Source: Variovorax boronicumulans NBRC 103145 (GTDB lineage Bacteria > Pseudomonadota > Gammaproteobacteria > Burkholderiales > Burkholderiaceae_C). From it: DNA of 47,283 nt. Shown piece after piece: positions 9,596 through 17,717 of this stretch (within the stretch, counting starts at the first letter, position 1; each line of letters starts with the position of its first letter). Under the pieces are notes generated by a model. It was not told the DNA's origin and did not search any database. It was given only the letters and a program-made list of their open reading frames with translations. Location of the stretch: assembly GCF_001591345.1 (NCBI RefSeq), contig NZ_BCUS01000042.1, forward strand, positions 1 through 47,283, given 5' to 3'. The position numbers and the translations under genes were made by a program.

Positions 9596-10156
9596 ATGGC
9601 TCTCAAATCCACCATCTTCAAGGCCACCCTCGCGGTGGCCGACATCGACCACGGCTACTACGCCGACCATGCGCTGACCCTGGCGCGCCACCCCAGCGAG
9701 ACCGACGAGCGGATGATGATCCGGCTGGTCGCGCTCGCGCTCAACGCGCACCAGCTGCAGGACATCTGCAACGGCGACGGCACGCTGGCCTTCGGCGCGG
9801 GCCTGTCGAACGTCGAGGAGCCTGACGTGTGGCTGCGCGACTTCACGGGCCAGACCAAGATCTGGATCGAGGTCGGCCAGCCCGAGGACAAGCCCATCAT
9901 CAAGGCCTGCGGCAAGGCGGACGAGGTGATCGTCTACTGCTTCAACCACGCGGCCGAGATCTGGTGGCGCGTCATCGAGAGCAAGCTCACGCGGCCGCAG
10001 AACCTGAAGGTCTACCGCGTGCCGACCGAGGCCTCGCAGGCGCTCGCCAGGCTGGCGCAGCGCAGCATGCAGCTGCAGGCGACGATCCAGGAAAGCACGC
10101 TGACGCTGGGCGACGGCGTGAACAGCATCGACGTCGAACTGCTCAAGTGGAAGTGA
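9596..10156 (+). CDS. yaeQ: YaeQ family protein
   Basis: The protein has 186 residues and covers the whole YaeQ family from MALKSTIFKATLAVADIDHGYYADHAL (given here only as a landmark in part) to VELLKWK. Family landmarks include TDERMMIRLVALALNA, EEPDVWLRD and IWIEVGQPE, whose acidic residues resemble the PD-(D/E)XK nuclease core to which YaeQ has been linked structurally. The function is not established. TACACT (9581-9586) forms a possible -10 nine bases upstream of the ATG and no Shine-Dalgarno is seen. Confidence 0.95.
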   Translation: MALKSTIFKATLAVADIDHGYYADHALTLARHPSETDERMMIRLVALALNAHQLQDICNGDGTLAFGAGLSNVEEPDVWLRDFTGQTKIWIEVGQPEDKPIIKACGKADEVIVYCFNHAAEIWWRVIESKLTRPQNLKVYRVPTEASQALARLAQRSMQLQATIQESTLTLGDGVNSIDVELLKWK

Positions 10157-10169
10157 AGAGCCCGCGCGG

Positions 10170-10475
10170 CTAGGCCGCCGGCATCATCTCGCCGCACTGC
10201 CAGCACTGCTCGAAGCCGCCTTCGACCTGCTCGCCGCACACGCACAGCCAGCTGCGCTGCGGGCGGTTCTGCAGTTCGTGCAGCAGGCGCTTCGCGAGCT
10301 CGTACTGCGATTCGTCGTCGATCCAGATCTCAGGCAGGCACTGGTCGGGCGGCAGCTGGCCCATGACCGCGCCGAGGAATTCGCGCTGCACCGTCGCGGC
10401 CACACCCTCCTCGCGCAAGGCGTGCGCCCACACGGTCGCAATCGCGAGGTTGGGGGCTTGCGCGAGGCGGCGCAT
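10170..10475 (-). CDS. Small DUF2007-like protein with C-terminal zinc-ribbon-like Cys motif
   Basis: The protein has 101 residues. The N-terminal 65 residues look like a DUF2007-type domain: a helix with AHALREEGVAATVQRE, then LPEIWIDDESQYELAKRLL. The C-terminus carries CVCG and CWQCG (Cys-x-Cys and Cys-x2-Cys), a likely zinc-binding tail. It starts 2 bases after the stop of the DUF3717/DUF1289 gene, so the two are translationally coupled. The function is unknown; related domains are thought to sense or bind small signals. Confidence 0.75.
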   Translation of the reverse strand: MRRLAQAPNLAIATVWAHALREEGVAATVQREFLGAVMGQLPPDQCLPEIWIDDESQYELAKRLLHELQNRPQRSWLCVCGEQVEGGFEQCWQCGEMMPAA

Positions 10476-10477
10476 GG

Positions 10478-10942
10478 TCAGGGGGCCCAGTTCTTCTCGT
10501 CGTCCGGGTCGAACTCGGTCTCTGCAGCGGTCGGCTCGGCTTCGCGTGCGCGCTCGGCATAGCGGTTGAAGCGCCAGGCCGAGTCTTCCATGGTGATGCG
10601 GCGCCAGGTGACGCGCTTCTCGACCGGCGTCATGGCCGGCCAGTACTGCACCTCGTCGAAGCTGCGGCCGCAGCCCTTGCACTCGTCGTCGCCCTGGCTG
10701 GTCGAGCAGATCGCGATGCAGGGCGTGTCGGGCGTGCTGTGGTACCAGTCGAGCCAGGCGGCCCAGGCCTTGGCGGGAAAGCCGACCTCGTCGACCTCGT
10801 CTTCGTGGTGGAAGACCATGAGCGCGTAGACCTCGGCCAGCGCGCGCAATTCGGGCGCCAGCGTGATGCCGTCGGGCGAGGGAGACTTCTCGCGCCAGTG
10901 GTTGATGGCGGCCTCGATGTCGGTGATGTGGATGGCGGCCAT
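10478..10942 (-). CDS. DUF3717-DUF1289 fusion protein
   Basis: The protein has 154 residues. The N-terminal part (about 1-60, ITDIEAAINHWR to VYALMVFHHEDE) matches DUF3717. The central part (about 75-120, DTPCIAICSTSQGDDECKGCGR then WPAMTPVEKR) is a clear DUF1289 with four Cys (CxxxC and CxGC), a likely metal or Fe-S site. The acidic tail is probably disordered. In many proteobacteria these two DUFs occur as separate proteins. A TATGAT -10-like element lies upstream on the minus strand near 10970. The function is not known. Confidence 0.8.
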   Translation of the reverse strand: MAAIHITDIEAAINHWREKSPSPDGITLAPELRALAEVYALMVFHHEDEVDEVGFPAKAWAAWLDWYHSTPDTPCIAICSTSQGDDECKGCGRSFDEVQYWPAMTPVEKRVTWRRITMEDSAWRFNRYAERAREAEPTAAETEFDPDDEKNWAP

Positions 10943-11091
10943 GGAGAGTGAAAAAACAGCGAGCGGCGATCATAGTCCCGCAATGTCCCGCTCCTTCCTA
11001 GGGCCATAGGCGCTCCCAAAAATGGAGCATCAAGTGCCCGCTGCATGCGCCCCTCCGGACATTTGCCTTCAAATGTAAAGAAAACTTTTGG

Positions 11092-11121
11092 TTGCCTCGG
11101 CGCGGTCTTCAATGCTCTAAT
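11092..11121 (+). promoter_or_regulatory. Candidate sigma-70 promoter of the riboswitch-terC transcript
   Basis: TTGCCT (11092-11097) and TCTAAT (11116-11121) are spaced by 18 bases. The predicted transcript would start just before the P1 stem of the riboswitch. Confidence 0.45.
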
Positions 11122-11124
11122 CCC

Positions 11125-11290
11125 GCCCACGAAGGGGAGTAGCTCCCGATCGCTGTCCCCGGGCAGCGTGAATCGTCAGGTCGTCAATACGAAGCACAAC
11201 ACTTCCGGCCTGTCGGGCGACACACGCGCGGACGCAGGTCGGCGCGCTTGCTGTTGTCGAGCGAGACCTTCGATTTGAACCTGCGCAGGT
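11125..11290 (+). promoter_or_regulatory. yybP-ykoY riboswitch (Mn2+-sensing) in the terC leader
   Basis: Two hallmark conserved segments are present in the right order: GGGGAGTAGC (11134-11143) and GCGAGACCTTCG (11261-11272). CGAAGG (11130-11135) pairs perfectly with CCTTCG (11267-11272), giving P1 exactly where the family has it. A hairpin CGCTG/CAGCG (11151-11168) forms an inner helix. Family members bind Mn2+ and often control TerC/Alx-type or MntP-type genes; here the next gene is TerC. A self-complementary AACCTGCGCAGGTT (11278-11291) follows, but no T-run, so control is more likely at translation or through Rho than by an intrinsic terminator. Confidence 0.88.
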
Positions 11291-11448
11291 TTGGTCGAAG
11301 CGTTCGCAAGTCCCCGGTGTCACCCGGCCTTCGCTCCCCCGCTTTCGACCGCACCCGTGCAGGGTGAATCGAAACGCATCGGCATGCCGCTGCCCGTCGT
11401 GGTCCCATCAGGGAGCTGCGGGCGTGGCGCCAAGACAAAGAGGAATCT

Positions 11449-12183
11449 ATGGAACAGTTCATGGCCCCGGAATTCTGGGTCGCGGTCGGTCAGATCATCA
11501 TGATCGACATTCTTTTGGGCGGCGACAACGCCGTCGTCATCGCGCTGGCCTGTCGCAAGCTGCCGCCCGCGCAACGCACCCAGGGCATCCTGTGGGGTAC
11601 CGCCGGCGCCATCGTGCTGCGCGTGATCCTGATCTTCTTCGCACTCACGCTGCTCGCGATTCCGTTCCTGAAGCTGGTGGGCGCGATCCTGCTGCTGTGG
11701 ATCGGCGTGAAACTGCTGGCTCCCGACCATGACGACGCGCACGGCAACATCGCCGGCAGCGACCGCCTCTGGGGCGCCGTGAAGACCGTGATCGTGGCCG
11801 ACCTGGTCATGAGCGTGGACAACGTGATCGCCATCGCCGGTGCCGCACAAGGCGCGGGCGACGGCCACCAGATGCCGCTGGTGATCTTCGGTCTGCTCGT
11901 GAGCATCCCGATCATCGTCTGGGGCAGCCAGCTGGTCATCAAGCTGATGGACCGCTTCCCGATGATCATCACGCTGGGCGGCATGCTGCTGGGCTGGATC
12001 GCCGGCACGATGGCCGTGTCCGACCCGGCCCTGGCGAACCCCGCCAACTGGACCTGGGTGCCGAAGGTGCCGCAGACCGACACCATCAAGTACGCCGCCG
12101 GCATCATCGGTGCGCTGCTGGTGCTGGCGATCGGCAAGTGGGTGGCTTCGCGCAAGCCGGCCCCCGCCACCCCGGCCCACTGA
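11449..12183 (+). CDS. TerC family membrane protein (riboswitch-controlled)
   Basis: The protein has 244 residues and about seven hydrophobic segments. Two repeated TerC motifs carry membrane Asp residues: LLGGDNAVVIALA (about 24-36) and DLVMSVDNVIAIAG (about 118-131). TerC proteins of this kind (YkoY/Alx/YceF relatives) export Mn2+ or help metalate exported enzymes. The 330-base leader with a yybP-ykoY riboswitch strongly supports Mn2+ homeostasis. An AAAGAGG Shine-Dalgarno precedes the ATG. A second TerC paralogue lies at 40207-40890 without such a leader. Confidence 0.93.
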   Translation: MEQFMAPEFWVAVGQIIMIDILLGGDNAVVIALACRKLPPAQRTQGILWGTAGAIVLRVILIFFALTLLAIPFLKLVGAILLLWIGVKLLAPDHDDAHGNIAGSDRLWGAVKTVIVADLVMSVDNVIAIAGAAQGAGDGHQMPLVIFGLLVSIPIIVWGSQLVIKLMDRFPMIITLGGMLLGWIAGTMAVSDPALANPANWTWVPKVPQTDTIKYAAGIIGALLVLAIGKWVASRKPAPATPAH

Positions 12184-12269
12184 GCGTTCGTTGAACGATA
12201 AACGCCCCGCACTGAAACTTCTTGCATCAATCCGGTCTCTGTCACTCTAACTATCAAAGGAGAGCACTC

Positions 12270-12734
12270 ATGGAAAAGATCATTCTTTACGTCGACGACG
12301 CCGTCTATGCCAGCGAGCAGTTCGCCGAACTGGCGCCGGATGCCGACAACGTCGTGGCGCGCCATTGGGTGCTCGTGGCCTGCGCGCCGCGCATGACACA
12401 CCGGATCAGCAAGTGGGTGAGCCACAGCGCGCGCGAGAACTGGCGCGCCAAGTGGTTCAGCAAGGTGCAGGCGCAGATGCTGCCGCTGCTCGAACGCAAC
12501 GGCGGCCAGGTGACGGCGGTGCTGGCCAAGGGCCCGCTGACCGACCTGACGCAGCAACTCAAGCGCGAGCACGCGGCCACCCACGTGGTCGATGCGCGCC
12601 GCCCGAAGATCGGCGTCGACCTGGAACCGGTCACGCCCGACCAGACCCCGCCCAAGCAATCGGGCTGGGCCTTTCCCGGCGCCGTGATGGGCATGGGCGC
12701 ACTGCTGGTGCTGGCCAACGAGCTGGCCGAGTAA
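12270..12734 (+). CDS. Unrecognised protein with C-terminal membrane segment
   Basis: I do not recognise this 154-residue protein. The first 120 residues are soluble. They start MEKIILYVDDAVYA and contain a Trp/Arg-rich middle (RISKWVSHSARENWRAKWF) and a VTAVLAKG segment, an alternation reminiscent of a Usp- or Rossmann-like fold, but this is weak. The C-terminus has a Pro-rich linker and one membrane segment (SGWAFPGAVMGMGALLVLANEL). A strong AAAGGAGAG ribosome site supports the start. It follows the riboswitch-controlled TerC gene by 86 bases and shares its terminator, so it may belong to the same Mn2+-linked transcript. Confidence 0.75.
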   Translation: MEKIILYVDDAVYASEQFAELAPDADNVVARHWVLVACAPRMTHRISKWVSHSARENWRAKWFSKVQAQMLPLLERNGGQVTAVLAKGPLTDLTQQLKREHAATHVVDARRPKIGVDLEPVTPDQTPPKQSGWAFPGAVMGMGALLVLANELAE

Positions 12735-12771
12735 GCCCGGGGCGGGGCCACACGCCCTCCCGAACCGACAC

Positions 12772-12808
12772 AAGCCCCGCTGCGGCAACGCAGCGGGGCT
12801 TGTTCTTT
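12772..12808 (+). terminator. Strong Rho-independent terminator
   Basis: AAGCCCCGCTGC (12772-12783) and GCAGCGGGGCTT (12790-12801) form a perfect 12-bp stem with a 6-base loop and then a T-rich tail. It ends the terC-154aa unit. Confidence 0.9.
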
Positions 12809-12838
12809 TGTGCGGGCCCGTGGGGTATCCTGCGGCGC

Positions 12839-13195
12839 ATGCGCATCCTCCTCAAATGGCTGCTCAGCGCCGTCGCGCTGCTCGCGGTCGCCTACCTCTA
12901 CAGCGGCGTCCAGGTCCAGAGTTTCGGTGCGGCGCTGCTCGCGGCGGCCGTGATCGGCCTGCTCAACATGGTCGTGCGGCCGGTGCTGGTGATCCTGACG
13001 CTGCCGGTCACCATCGTCACGCTCGGGTTGTTCCTGTTCGTGATCAACGCCCTGCTGTTCTGGGCCGCCTCGGGCCTGCTCGGCGGTTTCCATGTGAACG
13101 GCTTCCTCGCCGCGCTGCTGGGCTCGCTGATCTATTCGCTGCTCGGGCTGCTCATCGAGAGCGCACTGGGCGGGCTGCTGTCCTCCCGGCGCTGA
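12839..13195 (+). CDS. Phage holin family 4 / YvlD-like membrane protein
   Basis: The protein has 118 residues and is almost entirely hydrophobic with four membrane segments. The family pattern is clear: LLNMVVRPVLVILTLPVTIVTLGLF (in part) followed by VINALLFW and FHVNGFLAALLGSLIYSL. This matches the YvlD/phage-holin-4 superfamily of bacterial chromosomal membrane proteins; a lytic role is not implied. TATCCT (12826-12831) sits 7 bases before the ATG with no Shine-Dalgarno, suggesting a leaderless message. The gene converges on the M48 protease gene. Confidence 0.88.
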   Translation: MRILLKWLLSAVALLAVAYLYSGVQVQSFGAALLAAAVIGLLNMVVRPVLVILTLPVTIVTLGLFLFVINALLFWAASGLLGGFHVNGFLAALLGSLIYSLLGLLIESALGGLLSSRR

Positions 13196-13216
13196 GCGCC
13201 GCCCCTCGACGCTTCA

Positions 13217-14788
13217 CTACTTCAGCGGCGGCTCCTCGGCCTGCTGCTTGACCAGCACGTCGACGGCGCGTGCGCGCGTGTCGATGATCGATGCCTCGTA
13301 GTGGTCGATGGGCGCGCCCGACTTGCGGACCAGCTCCTGCGCCGCCTTGAAGCGGTCGCGCGCCGCCGGGTAGTCGAGGATCGCCACGTTGGCCTCGGCA
13401 TCGGCACGAATGGCGCGCAGCGTGTCGTTCTGCGCCCCGTACAAATTGGCCAGCGTGCGCCAGGCCGTGGCATCGCGCGGATGAACGGCCACCCAGTCGC
13501 GCAGCACGGGCACCATCGGCGCGGGCTGGCGCTGGGCGATCGCCGCTTCGGCCGCGAGGATCATCTCGGGCCGCTCCTTCGACTTGGCGTCGAGCAGTGC
13601 CGCCGCGCGAGAAGCGCCGCCGGCCGCGAGTTCGATCTCCGCCTGCAGCCAGCGCGCCTGCTTGCTCGCGGCCGCATCGTCGGCCGTGCGGGCCACGAGC
13701 CGCTCGGCCAGCGCGCGCGCCGCCTTGAAATCGCGCAGCTCCTTGGCCGCCATCGCCGCCGCGTAGAGCGTGCCCGCCTGCTGGGCCGGTGAACTGCCCG
13801 CGAACTCGCCGCTCGACGCAGCATTGACCCACAGCCGCAGCACGTCGACGCCCGGGCGCGTCAGCACGCGGGCGCGCGAGGCGACCATCGCGTGGTCCAT
13901 GACCAACGGCACCACCGGCGGCGCGGCGTCGGCGCGGAACTGGAACCGCCCTTGCATGTCCGAGATGCGCTCGGTCGTCAGCGGGTGGCTGCGCAGGTAG
14001 GGGTACGAGCCGTTGTCGTTCAGGCGCGAGGCGTACTGCAGCTTCTCGAACATCGCCGCGGCGCCCTGCGGCGCAAAGCCCGCCTGCGTCATCACGCCGA
14101 AACCGATGCGGTCGGCCTCGCGCTCCATGTCGCGCGAGAAGCTCAGCTGGTTCTGCATGAACAGCGCCTGGCTGCCCATGATCACGGCCTGGCCGGCGTC
14201 GGCGTTGCGGCTCTTGCTGGCCGCGATCATCCCGAGGATCAGGCCGGCGATCATCAGGGGCATCTGCTTGCCCTGCTTGCTCATGATGCGCGAGATGTGG
14301 CGCTGCGTGACATGCGACAGCTCGTGCCCGAGCACCGTCGCCAACTCGTCGCGGCTGCCGACCGCGGCCAGCAGCCCCAGGTTCAGCCCGAGGTAGCCGC
14401 CCGGCAGCGCGAAGGCGTTGATGTTGCGGTCGCGTCCCAGCAGGATGGTCCAGGCGAAGCGCTCGTCGAGTTCGGGCGTGAGCTCGCCGCGCGCGCGCGC
14501 GGCGGCCAGCAGGCGCTGCCAGATGTCCTGCACGTAGGCGGCGATCACCGGGTCGTCGATGTAGTCGGTGTCGCGGTACAGCTCGCGCACGATCTGGTCG
14601 CCCAGCCGGCGCTCGGCACTGGCCGTCATCTCGCCGCCGTCACCGAGGCCCGGCAGGATCTGCTGCACCTGCGCCAGCGCGGGGGCCGGCAGCAGCACCT
14701 GGGAAGCTATCAAAAAGGTAGCGCACACCGCATGCCGGAGGGGCGTCGGGCGGGTTTTCTTGTGGGAAGAGGGAGTCAAGCGCGGCAT
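13217..14788 (-). CDS. M48 family metalloprotease with TPR-like C-terminus (BepA/YfgC-like)
   Basis: The protein has about 523 residues from the chosen ATG (MPRLTPSS). A start 13 codons upstream at 14827 is possible but would overlap the moaC -10 element. A signal peptide ends near APALAQ. The protease core carries HELSH (zinc ligands and catalytic Glu) with EREADRIG supplying the third ligand. The second half is a run of helical hairpins like TPRs ([39 protein letters not shown]). This is the layout of BepA, a periplasmic protease and chaperone for outer-membrane protein and LptD assembly. It is divergent from moaC. Confidence 0.9.
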   Translation of the reverse strand: MPRLTPSSHKKTRPTPLRHAVCATFLIASQVLLPAPALAQVQQILPGLGDGGEMTASAERRLGDQIVRELYRDTDYIDDPVIAAYVQDIWQRLLAAARARGELTPELDERFAWTILLGRDRNINAFALPGGYLGLNLGLLAAVGSRDELATVLGHELSHVTQRHISRIMSKQGKQMPLMIAGLILGMIAASKSRNADAGQAVIMGSQALFMQNQLSFSRDMEREADRIGFGVMTQAGFAPQGAAAMFEKLQYASRLNDNGSYPYLRSHPLTTERISDMQGRFQFRADAAPPVVPLVMDHAMVASRARVLTRPGVDVLRLWVNAASSGEFAGSSPAQQAGTLYAAAMAAKELRDFKAARALAERLVARTADDAAASKQARWLQAEIELAAGGASRAAALLDAKSKERPEMILAAEAAIAQRQPAPMVPVLRDWVAVHPRDATAWRTLANLYGAQNDTLRAIRADAEANVAILDYPAARDRFKAAQELVRKSGAPIDHYEASIIDTRARAVDVLVKQQAEEPPLK

Positions 14789-14811
14789 TCCTCGTCTGTG
14801 GCTCGGGCTCG

Positions 14812-14817
14812 TATGAT
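14812..14817 (+). promoter_or_regulatory. Candidate -10 element of moaC
   Basis: TATGAT lies 25 bases before the moaC ATG. A weak TTCCTC sits 17 bases further upstream as -35. It falls within the tiny gap between the divergent M48 and moaC genes. Confidence 0.35.
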
Positions 14818-14842
14818 GCATCTTCAAAACGAACGTTCACCG

Positions 14843-15331
14843 ATGAGCACCCTCACCCATTTTGACGCCCAGGGCCAGGCCCACATGGTCGACGTGGCGG
14901 CCAAGCCCGCCACCCACCGCGTGGCCGTGGCCACTGGCCGCATCGAGATGCAGCCTGCGACGCTGGCGCTGATCGAATCGGGCACCGCCAAGAAGGGCGA
15001 CGTGCTGGGCATCGCGCGCATCGCCGGCATCCAGGCGGCCAAGAAGACCAGCGACCTGATCCCGCTGTGCCACCCGCTGGCGCTGACCCGCGTGGCCGTG
15101 GCCTTCGCGCTCGCCGAGGGCGGCCAGGCGCCGCAGGTGGCCTGCACCGCGACCGTCGAGACCGTCGGCCCGACCGGCGTGGAAATGGAAGCCCTGACCG
15201 CCGTGCAGGTCGCGCTGCTCACCATCTACGACATGTGCAAGGCCGTGGACCGCGGGATGCGGATCACCGACGTGCATGTGCTGGAGAAGCACGGCGGGAA
15301 GTCGGGCAGCTACGTCGCGACGGCGGGCTGA
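14843..15331 (+). CDS. moaC: Cyclic pyranopterin monophosphate synthase
   Basis: The protein has 162 residues, normal for MoaC. Signature segments are [28 protein letters not shown] (substrate-binding Cys-His) and [21 protein letters not shown] (given in part), plus VDRGMRI with the catalytic Lys/Asp region. MoaC converts the GTP-derived 3',8-cyclo-GTP made by MoaA into cPMP, the first stable step of molybdenum-cofactor synthesis. No other moa gene is in the window. Confidence 0.97.
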   Translation: MSTLTHFDAQGQAHMVDVAAKPATHRVAVATGRIEMQPATLALIESGTAKKGDVLGIARIAGIQAAKKTSDLIPLCHPLALTRVAVAFALAEGGQAPQVACTATVETVGPTGVEMEALTAVQVALLTIYDMCKAVDRGMRITDVHVLEKHGGKSGSYVATAG

Positions 15332-15341
15332 ATTCCAGCGG

Positions 15342-17075
15342 CTACAGCTCGGGCGCGTCGTCCGGTCGGTTGTCGAGCCAGCGGGCGAACGCGGCCGGGA
15401 ACGCCACCCGGAAGCGCTCGGCCCAGGCATGCGCCTCGGCATCGCGGCCCAGCAACTCGGCGCTTTCGATCAACTTCACGATGACGCGCGGCTCGGGGGA
15501 GAAATGCAGCACCCGCCCGGCCAGTTCGTGCATGTGCGCCGCATTCGCCGGCGTGACGGCTGTCAGCGTCACCTCGGCGAAATCCACCTGGCGTGAGAAC
15601 AACCATGAGCCCTGGAGCTTGGCGAGCGTGTCGTCGCGGTAGGCCGACATGCGGGCGTCGCGCGGCAGGTAGATCTGGCTGACGCGGGTGTAGTCCCAGG
15701 CGGCGTAGCCGATGATGACAACCCAGGTCGCGGCGGCTGCGAATGCGGCCAATTTTTTTTTGCCGCTCGCTTCCGGCCGCTTGGGTGATGCCGGCCACAG
15801 GATGCCGAGGCACAGGCCGAACACCAGCTGGAACGGGCCGTACCAGAGCGGGTACTCGAGCAGGCTGTGCACGAGGATGACGCCGAGCAGGCCCCACGCC
15901 ATCAGCCGCAAGGGGTCGCGCTCGCACCAGGGCTTTGCCGCCCCCACCATCCACAGAAAACCACCGCAGATGAGCAGCGCCGCCGGAATGCCCAACTCGA
16001 CCGCGAGGTGCAGCGGCAGGTTGTGGGCATTGTCGAGGATCACGGGGAAACGCGGGCCGCTGTACAGCGTGGCGAAGTGCGCGAAGCTGAGTTCGCCCCA
16101 GCCCCAGCCGGCGAGGGGGCGTTGGGCGATGAGGGTCAGGACGTTGTGCCAGAGGACGACGCGGCTGTCGGTGGTGACGGCGGCGGGCTGCAGGCGGTGG
16201 AGCATGCCGGTGCCGGAGGCGACCGCGTGGCCAGCGTCACCGCCGCTGGCCAGGTACGGCAGCAGCCAGTGCAGGGCGGCGTACAGCGGGATGGCGGCGA
16301 GCAGGAGCGGGGGGGCTGGCAGGCGAAAGTCTGCCGGACCGGCGTGCCGCGGCGCCCGGCGACGCTCCCGCCACGCCATGGCAGCGGTACCGATGGCGAT
16401 CAGCAGCAACTGCAGGAAGCCGGTGCGTGATCCCGAGGCCACAAGGGCCGCTACCAGAAGCCCGCCGGCGGGAACGAACAGCCGGCGGATGCGCGGTGAC
16501 CGCGATGTAGCGCGCCACCACAGCGCCGCGACCAGCGTCAGACTGATCAACGTGGCGAACTGGTTGGGCTGGCGGAGGTTGCCCCAGCCGCGGCCGGAAG
16601 TGGGCGACGAGGTCAACGCACCAAGGAACTCAGTGACACCGTAGTACTGGAGCAGGCCCAGGAGGGCGCTGAGCAGACCGGCGGCGAGCAGCCCGACGGC
16701 CAACGCGTGACCCAGCGGCCCGCGCTGCTGCGCCACTCCTGCGCCGAGACAAGCTGCTGTGGCAATCCCCGCCAAAGCGCCCAAGGTCGGTAGCAAGAGC
16801 GTGGCTCCGGTACCCACGGCTGCGGACAGCACGACGAAAACCGCCATCACCGCCAGCCCGGCGCGCAGTCCCTTCGAGGGAAAGGCGAACGGCGCCATCG
16901 CGAGCAGCCCCGCAACACAGCCCCATGACATCAGTTGCTGCCAGACATTGATCGAGGGGCCGCCCACCAGCGGGGAAAGAAAGGGCCAGGCCACGAGGCC
17001 GGCACAGACGAATTCAGCAAGCCGCGAAGGCGCGTGCAGAGGAGGCGCCGGCAAGGACGCGTCAAGGCGATTCAT
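15342..17075 (-). CDS. PglL/TfpO-type O-oligosaccharyltransferase (Wzy_C family membrane protein)
   Basis: The protein has 577 residues and about twelve membrane segments. The Wzy_C core runs from about GSRTGFLQLLLIA to DNAHNLPLHLAVELGIPAALL, with the conserved NAHN His in the large periplasmic loop. The following HSLLEYPLWYGPF and the soluble C-terminal region (about 430-577) match the Wzy_C_2 part of PglL-type enzymes. These transfer a whole lipid-linked glycan to Ser/Thr of pilin and other periplasmic proteins; O-antigen ligase is the main alternative. It is divergent from the pilE operon with a 155-base gap, and pilA plus glycan genes lie 10-18 kb away, which favours pilin glycosylation. 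The start (MNRLDAS) lacks a clear ribosome site. Confidence 0.85.
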   Translation of the reverse strand: MNRLDASLPAPPLHAPSRLAEFVCAGLVAWPFLSPLVGGPSINVWQQLMSWGCVAGLLAMAPFAFPSKGLRAGLAVMAVFVVLSAAVGTGATLLLPTLGALAGIATAACLGAGVAQQRGPLGHALAVGLLAAGLLSALLGLLQYYGVTEFLGALTSSPTSGRGWGNLRQPNQFATLISLTLVAALWWRATSRSPRIRRLFVPAGGLLVAALVASGSRTGFLQLLLIAIGTAAMAWRERRRAPRHAGPADFRLPAPPLLLAAIPLYAALHWLLPYLASGGDAGHAVASGTGMLHRLQPAAVTTDSRVVLWHNVLTLIAQRPLAGWGWGELSFAHFATLYSGPRFPVILDNAHNLPLHLAVELGIPAALLICGGFLWMVGAAKPWCERDPLRLMAWGLLGVILVHSLLEYPLWYGPFQLVFGLCLGILWPASPKRPEASGKKKLAAFAAAATWVVIIGYAAWDYTRVSQIYLPRDARMSAYRDDTLAKLQGSWLFSRQVDFAEVTLTAVTPANAAHMHELAGRVLHFSPEPRVIVKLIESAELLGRDAEAHAWAERFRVAFPAAFARWLDNRPDDAPEL

Positions 17076-17188
17076 CGACCCATCATGCCAACCCGCCATC
17101 GCCGATGAGTGGCAGCACGCGGCGGATGAGTGGATTTGCATTTAGAAACAGTTATGGACACTCTATAACAATCCTAAATAACCATTGC

Positions 17189-17214
17189 CTGCCGCTCGGC
17201 CACCGCAGCGGCAG
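17189..17214 (+). repeat. Leader hairpin just upstream of the pilE ribosome site
   Basis: CTGCCGCT and AGCGGCAG form an 8-bp stem with a 10-base loop, directly before the GAGAGG ribosome site of the minor-pilin operon. It lies downstream of an AT-rich stretch (17135-17180) that probably holds the promoter. Confidence 0.5.
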
Positions 17215-17230
17215 CCGAGAGGCCTGTTCG

Positions 17231-17710
17231 ATGACCAGACAACAATTCGCCGTGAAAGTGGCGGCCGTGCGGCGCCGCAGTTTGCAGGGCTTCACGCTCA
17301 TCGAACTCATGATCGTCGTGGCCGTCATCGGCATCCTGGCTGCCATCGCGCTCCCGAGCTACAACGACTACGTTCGACGCGGGCAACTGCCTGAGGCGTT
17401 CAATACGCTTTCCGCCTATCGGGCGACGATGGAGCAGTACTACCAGGACAACCGGAACTACGGGCCCTCGGGAACCAATTGCGCCGCCAACGCGGCGGCC
17501 GCCTTTACGCCTTCCGGTGCCAAGTACTTCGGCTACACCTGCTCGACGTCCGCCAGCCAGCAGAACTATGTCATCACTGCCACAGGCAGCGCGGGACGGG
17601 CGGTCGGCCATACGTACACCATCAACCAGAACGGCGACCGAGCCACCACCCAATTCAAGGGCAGCACCGTGACGCAACCGTGCTGGCTTACCAGCGCCAA
17701 TGCCTGCTGA
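17231..17710 (+). CDS. pilE: Type IV minor pilin PilE-like
   Basis: The protein has 159 residues. The class III prepilin signal is clear: a basic leader, then G20|[24 protein letters not shown] with Glu at mature position 5, cleaved by PilD. The globular part has the alphabeta-roll features ATMEQYYQDNRNY and a C-terminal Cys pair (CWLTSANAC) closing the D-region. Minor pilins of this kind prime pilus assembly. It is the first gene of the pilE-fimT-pilV-pilW-pilX-pilY1 operon and overlaps or nearly touches fimT. Confidence 0.93.
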   Translation: MTRQQFAVKVAAVRRRSLQGFTLIELMIVVAVIGILAAIALPSYNDYVRRGQLPEAFNTLSAYRATMEQYYQDNRNYGPSGTNCAANAAAAFTPSGAKYFGYTCSTSASQQNYVITATGSAGRAVGHTYTINQNGDRATTQFKGSTVTQPCWLTSANAC

Positions 17711-17717
17711 TCGAACC

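Noticed and set aside
7378..9645. Long minus-strand frame (about 755 codons) opposite the FecA-like receptor
   Set aside because: Antisense shadow with Arg/Ala/His/Val-biased composition; the plus strand has a complete TonB receptor.
12839..13195. Phage-derived holin as sign of a prophage
   Set aside because: The YvlD/holin-4 superfamily is common as a chromosomal membrane protein, and no other phage gene is near.
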